The notes below the pieces were generated by a model. That model was given only the letters and a program-made list of their open reading frames with translations. It made no database searches and was not told the origin of the DNA. Shown piece by piece: positions 7,735-17,568 of a stretch of 44,563 nt of DNA. This DNA comes from Chlorobiaceae bacterium (GTDB lineage: Bacteria; Bacteroidota; Chlorobiia; Chlorobiales; Chlorobiaceae): contig JAAXWP010000018.1 of the NCBI GenBank assembly GCA_013334925.1, positions 1 through 44,563 of the forward strand, in the 5' to 3' direction. Both the position numbers and the translations under genes were made by a program. Position 1 is the stretch's first letter. Each line of letters starts with the position of its first letter.

Positions 7735-9618
7735 TCATGCACCGCGACCTTCGCGGAAGCCATGCGTGAACGAGGGATCGTAGAGCTTCGAGCGTCCGCC
7801 GCGCGCGCCAATCGCCTCGCCGACCACGAGCAGCACCGTGCGGCTCTTGCCGCTCTGCCGGACGAGCGCAGAAAGGCCGTCGAGGCGCCCACGCCACACC
7901 TGCTGATCGTCCCAGGTGAGCCGGTAGCAGACCGCCACGGGGGTGTCGGGATCGTAGTGCCTGAGCAGTTCGGACTGCACCTCGTCGCTCCACTCGGCGC
8001 TGAGGTAGATGCACATGGTCGCCCGCGCTCGGGCCAGCTCCGAGAGGCGCTCCCTGTCCGGTACCGGCGTCCGCCCGTTGCCGCGCGTCAGGATGATGGT
8101 CTGCACCTTCTCCGGCACGGTGAACTGCGACTGCAACACCGCTGCCGCCGCCTGGAACGACGACACGCCCGGCACGATTTCGTACTCGAATCCTTCAGCG
8201 TCGAAAAAGGCCATCTGCTCCTGGATCGCCCCGTAGATCGACGGGTCGCCGGTGTGCAGCCGCACGACGAATTTGCCCCGGCGGCAGAAGCTCGCCATCA
8301 GCTCGAACTGCTCTTCGAGCGACATCGAGGCCGAACTCCGCACCAGTGCACACGGTTTAGAGCAGTGGGTCAGCTTCTCCGGCACGAGGCTGCCCGCGTA
8401 GAGAATCAGGTCAGCCTGTTCGAGGTAGCGCCTCCCCCTGACCGTCACCAGCTCCGGATCGCCCGGCCCCGCCCCAATAATGGCGATGCGCCCCCGCCGT
8501 TCGGCTCCGCGCAATAGACTGACGGCAAAGGTATAATGTCGAGGCTGTCCTTCAGGGATGCCATCGAGAGCTACTTTTCGTTTTTCGAGCACCCAGCGAT
8601 TTTCGCCAGAAAGCAGCGCTGCCGAAGCTTCTGAAACGCTGTGCAAACCGGTTTTTCGGAATACCACCTCCGATGGATTGGGGACCCTCCCGACGCTTTC
8701 AAGCTGATCCGGTGTGAAACCCTTCAGCGTCGTGCCGCACGCATCGGCCAGCGAGATGAAGGCCTCTTCGTCAAGTTTGAAGTCCACCGAACCGACGCTG
8801 CGGATCGAAAGCGGCGAAAACCCCGCAGCGGGAAGCTCCGCAGTGATTGAGCAGACAAAACGTTCGGGATCGATACCTCGTTCAGAACCCACGCCAACGC
8901 AAAGTACTTTAGGTCGATAGCATACAGTCTGCACGGGCGAATTGATGAGATGCGGAGTGACGGCAAGCAGCAGTTGGCAGGTGCTGAAATCGACATCCTC
9001 ATACCGATACGCAATCATCACAAACGATGGTGCGGTGCGTTCAAGCTGGTCGGTAAGAGCATCGCGAACGTCGAGTAGCAGTGTCGTCGGTTCATGATTC
9101 ACGAACGCCGATATGGCGCTGGTCATCGATTCACCCTCGACCGGCGAAGTAAACTCGACACCCCAGCCCTGCTCACGCCCCAGAATATCGAGTGACCACA
9201 ACCCCTGTACATCGCTCGACGTGCTCAGCACCGACTGAGCTCCAAGAAGCCTTGCGACCCGTTCGGCAAGCGCGTTCGCACCGCCCGCATGGCCAGACAG
9301 CACACTCTGCACAAACCGCCCCGACTCGTCGCAGTTGATAACCGCCGGATCTCGCCGCTTGCTTTGCAATACAGGCGCAATCGAACGCACGCAAATGCCG
9401 AGAGAGCCGATAAAAACAAAGGCATCGAAGCTTCCAAACGAACACTGGACAAATGCAGGCACGCTTTCGATTGGTTCGACCAGTTCAGAGTTTCGTGACG
9501 AAAATAGTCCACACCTGGCAAAACCATCGGCCTCAATCATGCTTTTCAATGAATGGCCGAGAGCGATACCTGTTTCGGTGATGGCGATAATGGCGATTCG
9601 TTCGTGCATTGAATACAT
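7735..9618 (-). CDS. cbiG-cbiF: CbiG-CbiF fusion: cobalt-precorrin-5A hydrolase / cobalt-precorrin-4 C11-methyltransferase
   Basis: A 627-residue fusion. Residues 4-369 are a full CbiG: the N-terminal part has [12 protein letters not shown] and [15 protein letters not shown], and the C-terminal CbiG domain has VGVGSERG through [11 protein letters not shown]. CbiG opens the delta-lactone and releases acetaldehyde. Residues 377-620 are the SAM-dependent tetrapyrrole methylase CbiF/CobM ([19 protein letters not shown], and [12 protein letters not shown] later). CbiF makes the substrate that CbiG hydrolyses, so neighbouring steps are again fused. The start is at 9618, 8 nt after the previous stop, or at the internal ATG at 9609; neither has a strong ribosome site, suggesting translational coupling. 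Confidence 0.92.
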   Translation of the reverse strand: MYSMHERIAIIAITETGIALGHSLKSMIEADGFARCGLFSSRNSELVEPIESVPAFVQCSFGSFDAFVFIGSLGICVRSIAPVLQSKRRDPAVINCDESGRFVQSVLSGHAGGANALAERVARLLGAQSVLSTSSDVQGLWSLDILGREQGWGVEFTSPVEGESMTSAISAFVNHEPTTLLLDVRDALTDQLERTAPSFVMIAYRYEDVDFSTCQLLLAVTPHLINSPVQTVCYRPKVLCVGVGSERGIDPERFVCSITAELPAAGFSPLSIRSVGSVDFKLDEEAFISLADACGTTLKGFTPDQLESVGRVPNPSEVVFRKTGLHSVSEASAALLSGENRWVLEKRKVALDGIPEGQPRHYTFAVSLLRGAERRGRIAIIGAGPGDPELVTVRGRRYLEQADLILYAGSLVPEKLTHCSKPCALVRSSASMSLEEQFELMASFCRRGKFVVRLHTGDPSIYGAIQEQMAFFDAEGFEYEIVPGVSSFQAAAAVLQSQFTVPEKVQTIILTRGNGRTPVPDRERLSELARARATMCIYLSAEWSDEVQSELLRHYDPDTPVAVCYRLTWDDQQVWRGRLDGLSALVRQSGKSRTVLLVVGEAIGARGGRSKLYDPSFTHGFREGRGA

Positions 9619-9626
9619 GAAATTTA

Positions 9627-10832
9627 TTATGTGGTTGACTTCACAGCCTTCATAACCAACACGGGATTGTGCTCGCCGACGGCCAGCTTGAGGGGATCGG
9701 CGAGTCCCATGCCGCAGCGGGCGGCGTTAGCTGCAAAGGCTTCGGCACTCGACTCGCGAACGGCGTTCATGACCACACGGCCTCCGGGAGCAAGAGAACG
9801 CGACACTGCGGCAAACACTTCGTCGAGGCGATCACCGTGGCCCCCGATGAAAACCGCATCGACGCCGAAACTGCCGCACAGCGCACGGTGATCATGTTCA
9901 AGGAAGTCGCCCATCATCGTCACAATGCCAGGCGCACCGAAGCGCCGGGTATTGACATCCAGCAGGGCTTCGCACTCGGAGCGCTTCTCGAAGGCGGTCA
10001 CCTCGAGACCAGGAAACAAGAGCCGCGCTTCGATGGCAACCGACCCCGTACAGAACCCAACGTCCCAGAAGGTGCGCGCCCGGCCAAGCTCCAGCGCAGC
10101 GAGGGCTGCCAGGCGAAAGGGCATTTTGGTAATCATGTTGGGCCGTCCCGACAGTCCGTCAAACAGCTTTTCGGGAATGCCGAACAAGCGTTGTTGTGGG
10201 TCGATGGCTTCGAGCAGGAGGCAGTTCAGACGGCCAAATCCCATCCTTGCAGCCTCATCCAGTGTACAACGCGTTACCCGCTCGCTGCTGCCGCCGAGCG
10301 ATTCACCAACCACCATTCGGTAGCCGGAATAGCCAAAATCGAGCATTCGCCGGGCAACCTCCGAGGGGGTTTTGCGGGTGTCGGTCAGCACACCGATGAG
10401 CCTCTCACCCCCGATCAGGGCTCGATCCAGCTCCTCCCAACCCCGCCCGGTGAGCGATGTATTACGCATCGATTGGTAAGGTATAAGGCAGCGCTGCGCG
10501 AGCATCTGGAGCGAATGGAATGCCGGAAAGCTCCGTATCGACGCACGGGGAAAGCGCTTCTGCAATGTCGCGCCGAAACCGTAGAAAAAGGGGTCGCCCG
10601 AAGCGAAAACTACCACCGGCTCGTCAGCTCCGGCAAGTTGCGACAGTACCCCTGCAATCGGTGGCGCAATGGTGATCCAGCGGTGCCCGGCAGGAAGCAG
10701 CCCAGCGACAATCTCGCGATGACGCTCACCACCCGCGAAGATTCGATGCTCGCGAATCGCTGCTAAGGCGGCAGAATCAAGCTGTGGCTCAGGATGGTCG
10801 CTAAGGCCGATAAGCGTAATCCGCTCAGACAT
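9627..10832 (-). CDS. cbiET: CbiE-CbiT (CobL-type) precorrin-6B C5,15-methyltransferase/decarboxylase
   Basis: A 401-residue two-domain enzyme. Residues 1-210 form the CbiE tetrapyrrole methylase (SERITLIGL opening, [12 protein letters not shown] at about 77-88). Residues 228-395 form the CbiT Rossmann methyltransferase, with its SAM-binding glycine motif as [15 protein letters not shown]. The motif reads GFCTGS where GAGSGS is usual, so the first glycine-rich turn is slightly altered. Together the domains methylate C5 and C15 and decarboxylate the C12 acetate. The ATG at 10832 overlaps the cbiH-cbiC stop by 8 nt. The fused form is the CobL architecture seen in many bacteria; it is named cbiET because the surrounding pathway is the cobalt-early one. 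Confidence 0.9.
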   Translation of the reverse strand: MSERITLIGLSDHPEPQLDSAALAAIREHRIFAGGERHREIVAGLLPAGHRWITIAPPIAGVLSQLAGADEPVVVFASGDPFFYGFGATLQKRFPRASIRSFPAFHSLQMLAQRCLIPYQSMRNTSLTGRGWEELDRALIGGERLIGVLTDTRKTPSEVARRMLDFGYSGYRMVVGESLGGSSERVTRCTLDEAARMGFGRLNCLLLEAIDPQQRLFGIPEKLFDGLSGRPNMITKMPFRLAALAALELGRARTFWDVGFCTGSVAIEARLLFPGLEVTAFEKRSECEALLDVNTRRFGAPGIVTMMGDFLEHDHRALCGSFGVDAVFIGGHGDRLDEVFAAVSRSLAPGGRVVMNAVRESSAEAFAANAARCGMGLADPLKLAVGEHNPVLVMKAVKSTT

Positions 10833-12234
10833 GGCACCCCGGATTCATCGCCTCCGCCTCGTCGAGGCTAAACGCTGCGTTGACAATGGTGGCCGCTATG
10901 GCGCTGCCCCCCTTGCGCCCCTCGATGACTGCAATCGGCGTCGCGCCAGCAGCCGCCTTGAGCCGGTGCTTCGACTCGACCACGTTCACGAACCCAACCG
11001 GAGCACCAATCACCCCCATCGGCGCAAAACCGCCGCGTTGCAACAGCGACGCCAGCTCCAAGAGCGCCGTCGGGGCATTGCCGATCACGAAAAGCGCGTC
11101 GGGATGCTCCCCGGCGGCAAGCCGCATCCCGGCCTGACTGCGTGTGATACCCGCGCTTTTGGCCAGCTCCGCCACGCGAGGATCATGCAGGAAGCAGTGT
11201 ACCGTAACGCCGTAGCGATCCATTGCCACCTTGCGGAGGCCCGACTGCACCATCGTCACATCGGTGATGATCGTGGCGCCACCGGCGGTCAGTGCATCGT
11301 GCCATCGCCGGATCGCTCCGGGCGAAGCATGGAACAGCTCCTGCATCTCGAAATCGGCGGTCGTATGAATCGTGTGCATGACCGCCCAGCGCTCGTCGAT
11401 CTGGCGACCGTCCGGCTTCATCAGCCCGGCGATCGTGCGGAAGCTGCCGCTCATGATCGACTGGCCGACCGCCATTGAGCGATCTTCCTCCTCACGGCTG
11501 AAGTAGCCCCTCGGCGTAATCATCCGCTGGCCGGAGAAAAAGGTGGAAGAGTTGCCCACCAGCATCACGGTGAACATGTCGAGCGAATCGGGATCGAACT
11601 CGCCGAGCGTCGTCAGCATGACCGATTCGTCGTCGCGCGAGACGTTGCGGACGATACCGACCGGCGTCGCGGGCGAGCGGTGGCGCAGGAACAGCTCGCG
11701 GAAGCGGTGAATTTGCCAGTAGCGGTCGCGGCTGCGCGGATTGTACACCGCCGTCACGAAATCAGCCGTAGCCGCCGCCTCGATCCGCTTTTCGATCACC
11801 TCCCACGGCGTCATCAGATCGGAGAGCGAAATGGCGCAGAAGTCGTGGCTCACCGGAGCGCCGAGCCGCGCGGCAGCGGCCTGGAACGCGCTGATACCCG
11901 CCAGCACCTCGACCGTAACGTCTGGCCAGCGACCACTCGCGTGCAGTTCGAGAATCAGCGGCGCCATACCGTAGATACCCGCGTCACCCGAACTGACTAC
12001 AACAACGTGCCGCCCTTCGGAGGCCAGTGCAAACGCCTGTTCGGCTCTCTGCATCTCTCCGGTCATGCCGGTCGCGACGGTTTGGACTGAGTCCGGAATC
12101 AGGTGTTCGATGCTTTTGATGTAGCCGGTGTAGCCGACCACTGCGTCAGCGGAGATGATCGCTTCGAGCACCTGCGGGGTCATCATCGAGTCGCTGCCGG
12201 AGCCGAGGCCCGCAACGGTAATCCTGCCGCTCAT
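10825..12234 (-). CDS. cbiH-cbiC: CbiH-CbiC fusion: cobalt-factor III C17-methyltransferase / cobalt-precorrin-8 methylmutase
   Basis: The start MSGRITVAGLGSG at 12234 overlaps the cbiL stop as ATGA. Residues 1-245 are CbiH/CobJ, the ring-contracting C17 methylase (SSGDAGIYGMA, AVYNPRSRDR, MLVGNSST). Residues 257-460 are CbiC/CobH, the methylmutase that moves a methyl from C11 to C12 (QSIMSGSFRTIAG, MHTIHTTADFEM with the likely catalytic His290, VIGAPVGFVNVVESK). Unlike the other two fusions, these enzymes are not successive: CbiH acts early and CbiC last. The arrangement may balance amounts rather than channel substrate, which is inference. Confidence 0.92.
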   Translation of the reverse strand: MSGRITVAGLGSGSDSMMTPQVLEAIISADAVVGYTGYIKSIEHLIPDSVQTVATGMTGEMQRAEQAFALASEGRHVVVVSSGDAGIYGMAPLILELHASGRWPDVTVEVLAGISAFQAAAARLGAPVSHDFCAISLSDLMTPWEVIEKRIEAAATADFVTAVYNPRSRDRYWQIHRFRELFLRHRSPATPVGIVRNVSRDDESVMLTTLGEFDPDSLDMFTVMLVGNSSTFFSGQRMITPRGYFSREEEDRSMAVGQSIMSGSFRTIAGLMKPDGRQIDERWAVMHTIHTTADFEMQELFHASPGAIRRWHDALTAGGATIITDVTMVQSGLRKVAMDRYGVTVHCFLHDPRVAELAKSAGITRSQAGMRLAAGEHPDALFVIGNAPTALLELASLLQRGGFAPMGVIGAPVGFVNVVESKHRLKAAAGATPIAVIEGRKGGSAIAATIVNAAFSLDEAEAMNPGCHV

Positions 12235-12980
12235 GATGCAAAGGGTGAAAGGGTTGACTGTCGGCAATGCGGAGAGCAGACCAGCAGCGAAAAGTAGGGT
12301 ATGACGCGATCCTGCAAAGCGTCGACCTCCATCGTGATGAACTCGCCCGCCATGCCGACTTTTTCGGCGTAGAGGAAGGGCCTGGCATACCGTTCGAGGA
12401 AACCGACCAACTCTTTTTTCACCGTCGAGAGCTTCATCACCACGACGGTGCTGTGGTCTGCAAGAGCGCGTTCGAGTTCGCCGATCTCATCGATCTGTGC
12501 CAGCACGAGCACACTGTCGCTTTGCAACGCAAGCGGCATTCCGGCAGCCGACCCAGCGGCGATGAAGGCCGGAATGCCGGGCGTCATCAAGCACTCCAGG
12601 CCGTCCCTCCGCGCCCGCTCGATGATAGCCGATGCGGTGCTGTAAAAGCCCCCATCGCCAACGCTCACCACCACAACCCTGCGTCCTGCCCTTACAGCCT
12701 CAACCATCGAGGCATAGTTAGCTGCATAGCTCGCCTCGGCAGCCTCACGCGAACGCGACATCGGCACCAGCATCCCGCGAAGCTTCGACGGATCGAGATC
12801 GAACGCTTCGAGAATATCGAGCGCCACGCTCGTAACCGCGCCCGAAGCGCTCACCGTGCCGGGATAGTAGATCACCTCCGCCTCGCGAAGCTGTTCCAGC
12901 GCCCTGACGGTGATGAGGCCAGGATCGCCCGGCCCGAGCGAAACGCTGATGATCGAGCCTTGTTTGTTCATTGATTGCAT
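12231..12980 (-). CDS. cbiL: Cobalt-factor II / precorrin-2 C20-methyltransferase CbiL
   Basis: About 249 residues of a tetrapyrrole methylase, with the first SAM loop VSLGPGDPGLITVRALEQL and VVSVGDGGFYSTAS in the second half. CbiL adds the C20 methyl that is later expelled on ring contraction. The start is uncertain: ATG at 12980 (MQSMNKQ) or 12971 (MNKQGSIIS). An AAGGAG lies 20-30 nt upstream of these, too far for ideal use, and the frame stays open to 13022 inside the neighbouring repeat. The odd leader may come from insertion of the repeat at 13016-13114, which separates cbiL from cbiK by about 160 nt while most other genes here overlap. Confidence 0.9.
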   Translation of the reverse strand: MQSMNKQGSIISVSLGPGDPGLITVRALEQLREAEVIYYPGTVSASGAVTSVALDILEAFDLDPSKLRGMLVPMSRSREAAEASYAANYASMVEAVRAGRRVVVVSVGDGGFYSTASAIIERARRDGLECLMTPGIPAFIAAGSAAGMPLALQSDSVLVLAQIDEIGELERALADHSTVVVMKLSTVKKELVGFLERYARPFLYAEKVGMAGEFITMEVDALQDRVIPYFSLLVCSPHCRQSTLSPFAS

Positions 12981-13015
12981 GTAATTATCGGTAACAGTAT
13001 CAACTCCTTTTTTTT

Positions 13016-13114
13016 CTGTCATTCTGAGTCCAACTCAGTCGAGCCAAGAATCCAGAGAAGTTTCGCAAAGTACTTTCAGAGAAACTGGAATCATCGCGTC
13101 ATTCAGAATGACAG
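13016..13114. repeat. 99-bp inverted-repeat element inside the cobalamin operon
   Basis: The ends are CTGTCATTCTGA (13016-13027) and its exact reverse complement TCAGAATGACAG (13103-13114). The interior includes GTCGAGCCAAGAATCC, typical of the dispersed 'TCATTCTGAG...AAGAATCC' repeats found in many bacterial genomes. It shares TTTTTCTGTCATTCTGAGTCC-like sequence with the element at 544-695. Transcribed, it would fold into a long imperfect hairpin between cbiK and cbiL. It is probably a passive insertion, but it could act as a partial terminator or an mRNA-processing site. Confidence 0.65.
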
Positions 13115-13141
13115 GAAACGAACACGACATGCCCCCACCCA

Positions 13142-14065
13142 TCACAACAACAGATCGATGCCGTGATCTTCAGCGGTTTCGAGAATTCTCCGGGCGAAAA
13201 TCGAGGCAAAACGGTCGTCTGAACCGAGCCCCTCCATGCGGATCTCGACCCGGCAGCCTGCCGCCTCGAAAGCGCCTTTCCACGAACCGGGATCGTCATC
13301 GGCAATGTCGTTGTGCGCATGATCGCCCGCAGTTATCATAAAGGGCCGTAGCAGCACCGCCCTGCGTCCGCTGCGCAACACCTCGGCGACGATCTCCTCC
13401 ACGCCGGGCCGCCCCTCCACCATGCCGATGTGAATCTCCGCCCCCGGATAGAGATTGCGCATCACACCACAGGTTTCGTGGAACGCGCCCGACGAGAAAA
13501 AGTCGTTGCCGTGCGCCACATAGACCAGCACCGCATCCAGCTTGCGTGCGCGTTCGACATCGTCGTCGAACAGCCCGGCAACCTCCACGATGTCCGCCGC
13601 ATAGTCGTGCTCAACACCACAGGTACCGAGCGCCGGGCGCGACAGCACAACCTTTTCGAAGGGCGACCAGACACGCTTGATGGTGCGGATCGATTGAAGC
13701 GCAGAGACGTAGGATTTAAGATCCTCGAACTGCTCGCCGTGGTACATGTGAGTCGGCTGAACGATAACCGTCCGGTAGTTGCCGTCCTGCAAGTTGCCGA
13801 TAGCTCCAAGAAACCCCTGAACATTCAGAAACTCATCAGTCACCCCCTCTTCGAGCCACTTACGGGGATCGAGACGCCGCGCTGACCAGATGTTGCGTAC
13901 CATGTTCGAGGTAAAGCAGTGGCGAACTTCGATGCCTGGAATCAGCGTCTGAACCTGTCGACGAATGTTTTCCAGGGACGGTAGCGCCGTCGGATAGGTG
14001 GTGCCGAAATGGGCGAGCAGAATCGCCTTCCTGTTGATCTGCGAACGCTTTTTATGTTTACTCAT
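13142..14065 (-). CDS. cbiK: Anaerobic sirohydrochlorin cobaltochelatase CbiK
   Basis: A 307-residue protein matching single-chain, ATP-independent class II chelatase CbiK. It begins with the KAILLAHFGTTYPTALPSL motif, has His185 in VYVAHGNDFF and ends with the CbiK signature AGDHAHNDIADDDPGSW (His249, His251), which supplies metal ligands. It inserts Co2+ into sirohydrochlorin, committing it to B12. No signal peptide is visible, so it is cytoplasmic, unlike periplasmic CbiK forms of sulfate reducers. Its ATG overlaps the end of cobA by 8 nt. No precorrin-2 dehydrogenase (CysG-B/Met8 type) is in this operon, so sirohydrochlorin must be formed by an enzyme coded elsewhere. Confidence 0.92.
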   Translation of the reverse strand: MSKHKKRSQINRKAILLAHFGTTYPTALPSLENIRRQVQTLIPGIEVRHCFTSNMVRNIWSARRLDPRKWLEEGVTDEFLNVQGFLGAIGNLQDGNYRTVIVQPTHMYHGEQFEDLKSYVSALQSIRTIKRVWSPFEKVVLSRPALGTCGVEHDYAADIVEVAGLFDDDVERARKLDAVLVYVAHGNDFFSSGAFHETCGVMRNLYPGAEIHIGMVEGRPGVEEIVAEVLRSGRRAVLLRPFMITAGDHAHNDIADDDPGSWKGAFEAAGCRVEIRMEGLGSDDRFASIFARRILETAEDHGIDLLL

Positions 14066-14864
14066 GCTGGTTCAACGTGATATCCCTTTCAGACTTGTCT
14101 GACTTACCGTTAATTAGACTGGCCTGACCTTCCGGCACAGCATACTCGCCGATGATGAAGACCACCGGTAAGGGCAGCTCATGTTCACGTATTTTCTCAA
14201 CAATCGTGCCGAGCGTGGCAGCGACCAGCGCCTGATCGCCCCGAGAAACTCGCGAAACCGCGCAAGCCGGAAGGTCAGGCGATATTCCGGACTCCATGAA
14301 GCGCTCGACGATCTTATCGAGATGATCGTAACCCATGTACATAACCAGAGGAGTCCCCACCTTAATCAGCTCGATCACCGCACTGAAATGGCTCAGCGAA
14401 CATTCCGCCGTCTGGCCTGTGCAGAAAAGCGCCGAGGTGTTCCGGTAACGCTCGGTCAGCGGAATTCTGCAGAGTTCGGCGGCAGCGATACCCGCAGTGA
14501 TACCCGGGACCACCTCGCACGGCGCTCCGGCGGCGGCAAGCGCGCGAACCTCCTCGATGCCGCGCCCGAACATGAAGGGGTCGCCCGCCTTCAGCCGGAC
14601 GACGCATTTACCCTCACGGGCGTACCGGGCCAGCAGCTCGTTGATCTGCCACTGCCGCTTCGTCTGATCTTTACCGTCTCCGATGCGTTTGCCGACGGCT
14701 ATCCTCTCCGCGCCGGGTGGCAGCAGCGCGAGAATCTCCGGGCTGACGAGCGCGTCGTGCAGCACCACGTCAGATGATTGCAGCAGCTTGTGCGCCCGAA
14801 CGGTCAGCAACTCCGGATCGCCCGGCCCGGCCCCGACCAGCCAAACTTTGCCACTATGTTCCAT
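14058..14864 (-). CDS. cobA: Uroporphyrinogen-III C-methyltransferase (SUMT)
   Basis: A 268-residue, single-domain SUMT. It has [18 protein letters not shown] at the N-terminus, [18 protein letters not shown] in the middle and [12 protein letters not shown] after it, all standard for CobA/CysG-A. It adds methyls at C2 and C7 of uroporphyrinogen III to make precorrin-2, the branch point to sirohaem and cobalamin. There is no CysG-B oxidase/ferrochelatase domain. The start at 14864 overlaps the cbiO end by 11 nt and the stop overlaps the start of cbiK. The last ~20 residues are polar and not part of the fold. Confidence 0.93.
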   Translation of the reverse strand: MEHSGKVWLVGAGPGDPELLTVRAHKLLQSSDVVLHDALVSPEILALLPPGAERIAVGKRIGDGKDQTKRQWQINELLARYAREGKCVVRLKAGDPFMFGRGIEEVRALAAAGAPCEVVPGITAGIAAAELCRIPLTERYRNTSALFCTGQTAECSLSHFSAVIELIKVGTPLVMYMGYDHLDKIVERFMESGISPDLPACAVSRVSRGDQALVAATLGTIVEKIREHELPLPVVFIIGEYAVPEGQASLINGKSDKSERDITLNQHE

Positions 14865-15720
14865 TGATCTCCTGTTCCTCCTTCATCAACTTTAAAAGCT
14901 TTCTGGCGCCGCTGATCGTCATTGCTGTGCCATGTAGATCGAAGCCGTCCTTTGTGGCAAGAATCTCGATCAGGTGGGCGATACGCGGCAGGCGAAGCCC
15001 GGCTTTTCTGACAAGATCGCGATGCTCGAACATCGAGGCGACCTCGCCCTCGAACAGCACTCTCCCCCGATCCATCACGCAGGCCCGATCACAGAAAAGC
15101 GGCACCATTTCGATATCGTGCGTGGCGATGATGACCGTCATGCCGGAGGAGCGTTGCAGTTCTCGGATGAATCGCATGATGCCGTCCGCGCCTTTCGGAT
15201 CAAGTCCGGCGGTCGGCTCGTCGAGCAGCAGCACCGACGGCTTCATCGCCAGCACCCCGGCCAGCGCCACCCGCTTTTTCTGTCCAAAACTCAGGTAGTG
15301 CACCGGCTTGCGAGCCAGTTCCGCGACGCCGACCAGCTCCATCGCCGCCTCGACCCTGCAGCGCACCTCCGGCTCCTGCAGGCCGAGATTGCAGAGGCCA
15401 AACGAAATGTCTTCGTAAACGCTCGACGCGAAGAGCTGCGCGTCGGGGTTCTGGAACACGATGCCGACCTCCTGCCGCAAGCTTTTGAGTCCCCGTGTCG
15501 AATAGTCAAGCGGCTGCTCGCGCAGCAGCACCCGGCCCGAGCATGGCCTGAGAATGCCGTTGAAGCTGAGCAGGAGCGACGATTTGCCAGCCCCGTTGCC
15601 GCCGAGCAACGCGGTAACCTGCCCCCCCGGAATGGGAAGTTCTACACCATCAAGCGCCACTGTGCCGTCCGGCCAAACGAACCTCAGCCCTTCCGTTTTG
15701 AGCATGCTCCGCAGCGACAT
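14854..15720 (-). CDS. cbiO: Cobalt ECF transporter ATPase CbiO
   Basis: A 288-residue ABC ATPase. Walker A is [10 protein letters not shown], the Q-loop lies in [18 protein letters not shown], the signature is [13 protein letters not shown], Walker B is [12 protein letters not shown] and the switch His is in ATHDIEMV. The FQNPDAQLF stretch is typical of ECF-type ATPases. The start [11 protein letters not shown] at 15720 overlaps the cbiQ stop as TGATG; the longer frame only reads through cbiQ. It powers Co2+ import with CbiMNQ. The roughly 50 residues after the ATPase core ([11 protein letters not shown] ... KLLKLMKEE) form the usual CbiO C-terminal extension. Confidence 0.93.
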   Translation of the reverse strand: MSLRSMLKTEGLRFVWPDGTVALDGVELPIPGGQVTALLGGNGAGKSSLLLSFNGILRPCSGRVLLREQPLDYSTRGLKSLRQEVGIVFQNPDAQLFASSVYEDISFGLCNLGLQEPEVRCRVEAAMELVGVAELARKPVHYLSFGQKKRVALAGVLAMKPSVLLLDEPTAGLDPKGADGIMRFIRELQRSSGMTVIIATHDIEMVPLFCDRACVMDRGRVLFEGEVASMFEHRDLVRKAGLRLPRIAHLIEILATKDGFDLHGTAMTISGARKLLKLMKEEQEINGT

Positions 15721-16502
15721 CAGAAAAGCCTCCCGAAATGCGTAGCGATGGCGACGCAAAACAACGCCCCCTCGACCAGCGCGATGCCTGCAAGCGATGG
15801 CCTCTGCGCTCGCGGTGACAGAGCCAGCACACGAATCGAGCCGTCGTAGCCCCGGCACTCCATCGCCACATATACCTCCTCGGCGCGTCGGGCCGAAAAG
15901 AAGAACAGGTTCGAGGCGAGCGACGCAAGGGAGCGGAATGAGGCCATCGTGCCCGCATAGCCGAGCCGTGAGCGCTGAGCGGTCGCCATCTCCGAGGCTG
16001 TCTCGAAGAGCAGGAAGACAAAGCGATAGATGAGCAACATCATTTCGATGAGCAGCACCGGAATACCCACCGAAGCCATGAAGCGCCCGAGGTCGGCGAC
16101 AGGCGTCGTGAAGGCGATGAAGTAAAGGCACGAAACCGACGCCAGCGCCTTGAACGCCAGGTAAATCGCCATCGCAAGACCGGCCGAGGTCACGCCGATG
16201 AAAGCACTGCCAACCGGAATCGAGAAAAGAAATGGCTCTGGATGCACGGAAATATCGAACGCGACAGCTGCCGTTCCGGTCATGAGAAAGGCTGCCGGAA
16301 GCAGTAGCCAGCGGAGATAGTCACCAGGCTGGACACCTCCCTTCATGACGATCGAGGCGCTCATCAGCACGAACACCAGCAGCGAAAACGGCACGGAATC
16401 CGCCCAGAGCACCATCGCGATGGGCGGCAGCGCGTAGAGCAGCTTGAGGTGCGGCACGACATCGCGCAACCGGGATCGCGCGGCATGGTCATCGAGCGTC
16501 AT
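15720..16502 (-). CDS. cbiQ: Cobalt ECF transporter transmembrane coupling protein CbiQ
   Basis: A 260-residue membrane protein from [14 protein letters not shown] (ATG at 16502, overlapping the cbiN stop as TGATG). Several hydrophobic segments are visible (for example [13 protein letters not shown] and [17 protein letters not shown]). The late cytoplasmic motif MECRGYDG is the ARG-type coupling-helix sequence that docks on CbiO. It links the CbiM/CbiN substrate module to the ATPase in the inner membrane. Confidence 0.9.
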   Translation of the reverse strand: MTLDDHAARSRLRDVVPHLKLLYALPPIAMVLWADSVPFSLLVFVLMSASIVMKGGVQPGDYLRWLLLPAAFLMTGTAAVAFDISVHPEPFLFSIPVGSAFIGVTSAGLAMAIYLAFKALASVSCLYFIAFTTPVADLGRFMASVGIPVLLIEMMLLIYRFVFLLFETASEMATAQRSRLGYAGTMASFRSLASLASNLFFFSARRAEEVYVAMECRGYDGSIRVLALSPRAQRPSLAGIALVEGALFCVAIATHFGRLF

Positions 16503-16801
16503 CACGCCTGCCCCGCGTCGGCAGATTCGTCCTTGCCCCGCAGAAATCCGAGGCCATAGCCCAGCACACCCGCCCCAATCGCCGCCTGCAACGCAAAAAG
16601 CAGGCTCTCGACTTCGCCGCCCGGCGGCTCCCAGAACGGGGTGAACCACGGTTTGTATTCCGGATGCAATTGCGTGATCGCCTGTTCGGCCTGGTCGTCC
16701 GAACCGCCGAATTCCGCATGTTTGAGCGTCATCAGCGGCACGACCGCCAGCGCAACCACCATCACTGCAAGCAAGAGATTTTTCAGGATTGAACGTTTCA
16801 T
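16502..16801 (-). CDS. cbiN: Cobalt transport accessory protein CbiN
   Basis: A 99-residue protein with an N-terminal transmembrane helix (LKNLLLAVMVVALAVVPL), a periplasmic loop containing FGGSDDQAEQAI and YKPWFTPFWEPPGGEVES, and a second helix near the C-terminus (LLFALQAAIGAGVLGYGLGF). This is the CbiN plan: two helices and an acidic loop that helps deliver Co2+ to CbiM. The ATG at 16801 overlaps the cbiM stop as TGATG; a GTG one codon upstream is also possible. Confidence 0.92.
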   Translation of the reverse strand: MKRSILKNLLLAVMVVALAVVPLMTLKHAEFGGSDDQAEQAITQLHPEYKPWFTPFWEPPGGEVESLLFALQAAIGAGVLGYGLGFLRGKDESADAGQA

Positions 16802-17556
16802 CACTTCACCTCCCCGGAAAGCGGCGACTCGCCGAATAACGATTCACCCGTGTAGGCCATGATGGCGTTGTAAACCATCACCGTCAGAATCCCCTCACTG
16901 ATGGCAAGCGGAACCTGGGTTATGGCGAAAATGCCGAGGAACTTGAGCGCCGAAGCGACAAAGCCTCCGGTGACGGAAGGAAACGCGATGGCGAGCTGAA
17001 ACGAGGTAACCACATAGGTGGCCAGATCACCAATCGAGGCGGCCACAAATACCGACAGCCAACGCGGAGCACGCAGGCCGTCAGCGAGCTTGTAGATGCC
17101 GTACGACACGAACGGCCCGGCAATGCCCATCGAAAAGAGGTTTGCGCCAAGCGTGGTCAGCCCGCCATGCGCGAGCAGCAGCGCCTGAAAGAGCAGCACG
17201 ATCGCCCCGAGCACGCTCATCACCGACGGGCCAAACATGATCGCCCCGAGTCCGACGCCGGTGGGATGCGAGCAGCTCCCGGTCACGGAAGGAATCTTGA
17301 GCGACGACAGCACGAACGCGAACGCGCCCGCCATCGCAAGCAGCAGCTTCATACGCGAATTGTCGGTCACGATCTTGCGCATCGACCGGAAGCCGAGCGC
17401 GAAAAAGGGCAACGACACTGCCGTCCAGAACAGGCTCCAGCCCGGCGACAGGAATCCCTCCATGATGTGCATGGCGTAAGCGTCTCCTCCACCAAGTAGC
17501 ATAAAAGCCATAGCCATCGAGGCCACGACGACTAAACGGAATCTCATGACTTTCAT
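16801..17556 (-). CDS. cbiM: Cobalt ECF transporter substrate-binding membrane protein CbiM
   Basis: A 251-residue membrane protein with a cleavable signal peptide ending GGGDAYA (residue 28). The mature chain then begins [12 protein letters not shown], the conserved N-terminus whose Met and His side chains bind Co2+/Ni2+ in this family. [18 protein letters not shown] supplies the further metal His. The start is set by GGAGGAAAAG before ATG, the strongest ribosome site in the operon. The gene lies 12 nt after the beta-barrel gene, and cbiN overlaps its end. Cobalt rather than nickel is inferred from the riboswitch and the B12 genes. Confidence 0.93.
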   Translation of the reverse strand: MKVMRFRLVVVASMAMAFMLLGGGDAYAMHIMEGFLSPGWSLFWTAVSLPFFALGFRSMRKIVTDNSRMKLLLAMAGAFAFVLSSLKIPSVTGSCSHPTGVGLGAIMFGPSVMSVLGAIVLLFQALLLAHGGLTTLGANLFSMGIAGPFVSYGIYKLADGLRAPRWLSVFVAASIGDLATYVVTSFQLAIAFPSVTGGFVASALKFLGIFAITQVPLAISEGILTVMVYNAIMAYTGESLFGESPLSGEVK

Positions 17557-17568
17557 CTTTTCCTCCTG

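Noticed and set aside
7051-8517. Long + strand frame (488 codons) opposite the cobalamin genes
   Set aside because: Antisense shadow of cbiG-cbiF and cbiJ-cbiD in G+C-rich DNA; no domain motif and arginine/proline-rich composition.
9669-10766. 365-codon + strand frame
   Set aside because: Antisense to the clearly real cbiE-cbiT gene; no recognisable protein features.
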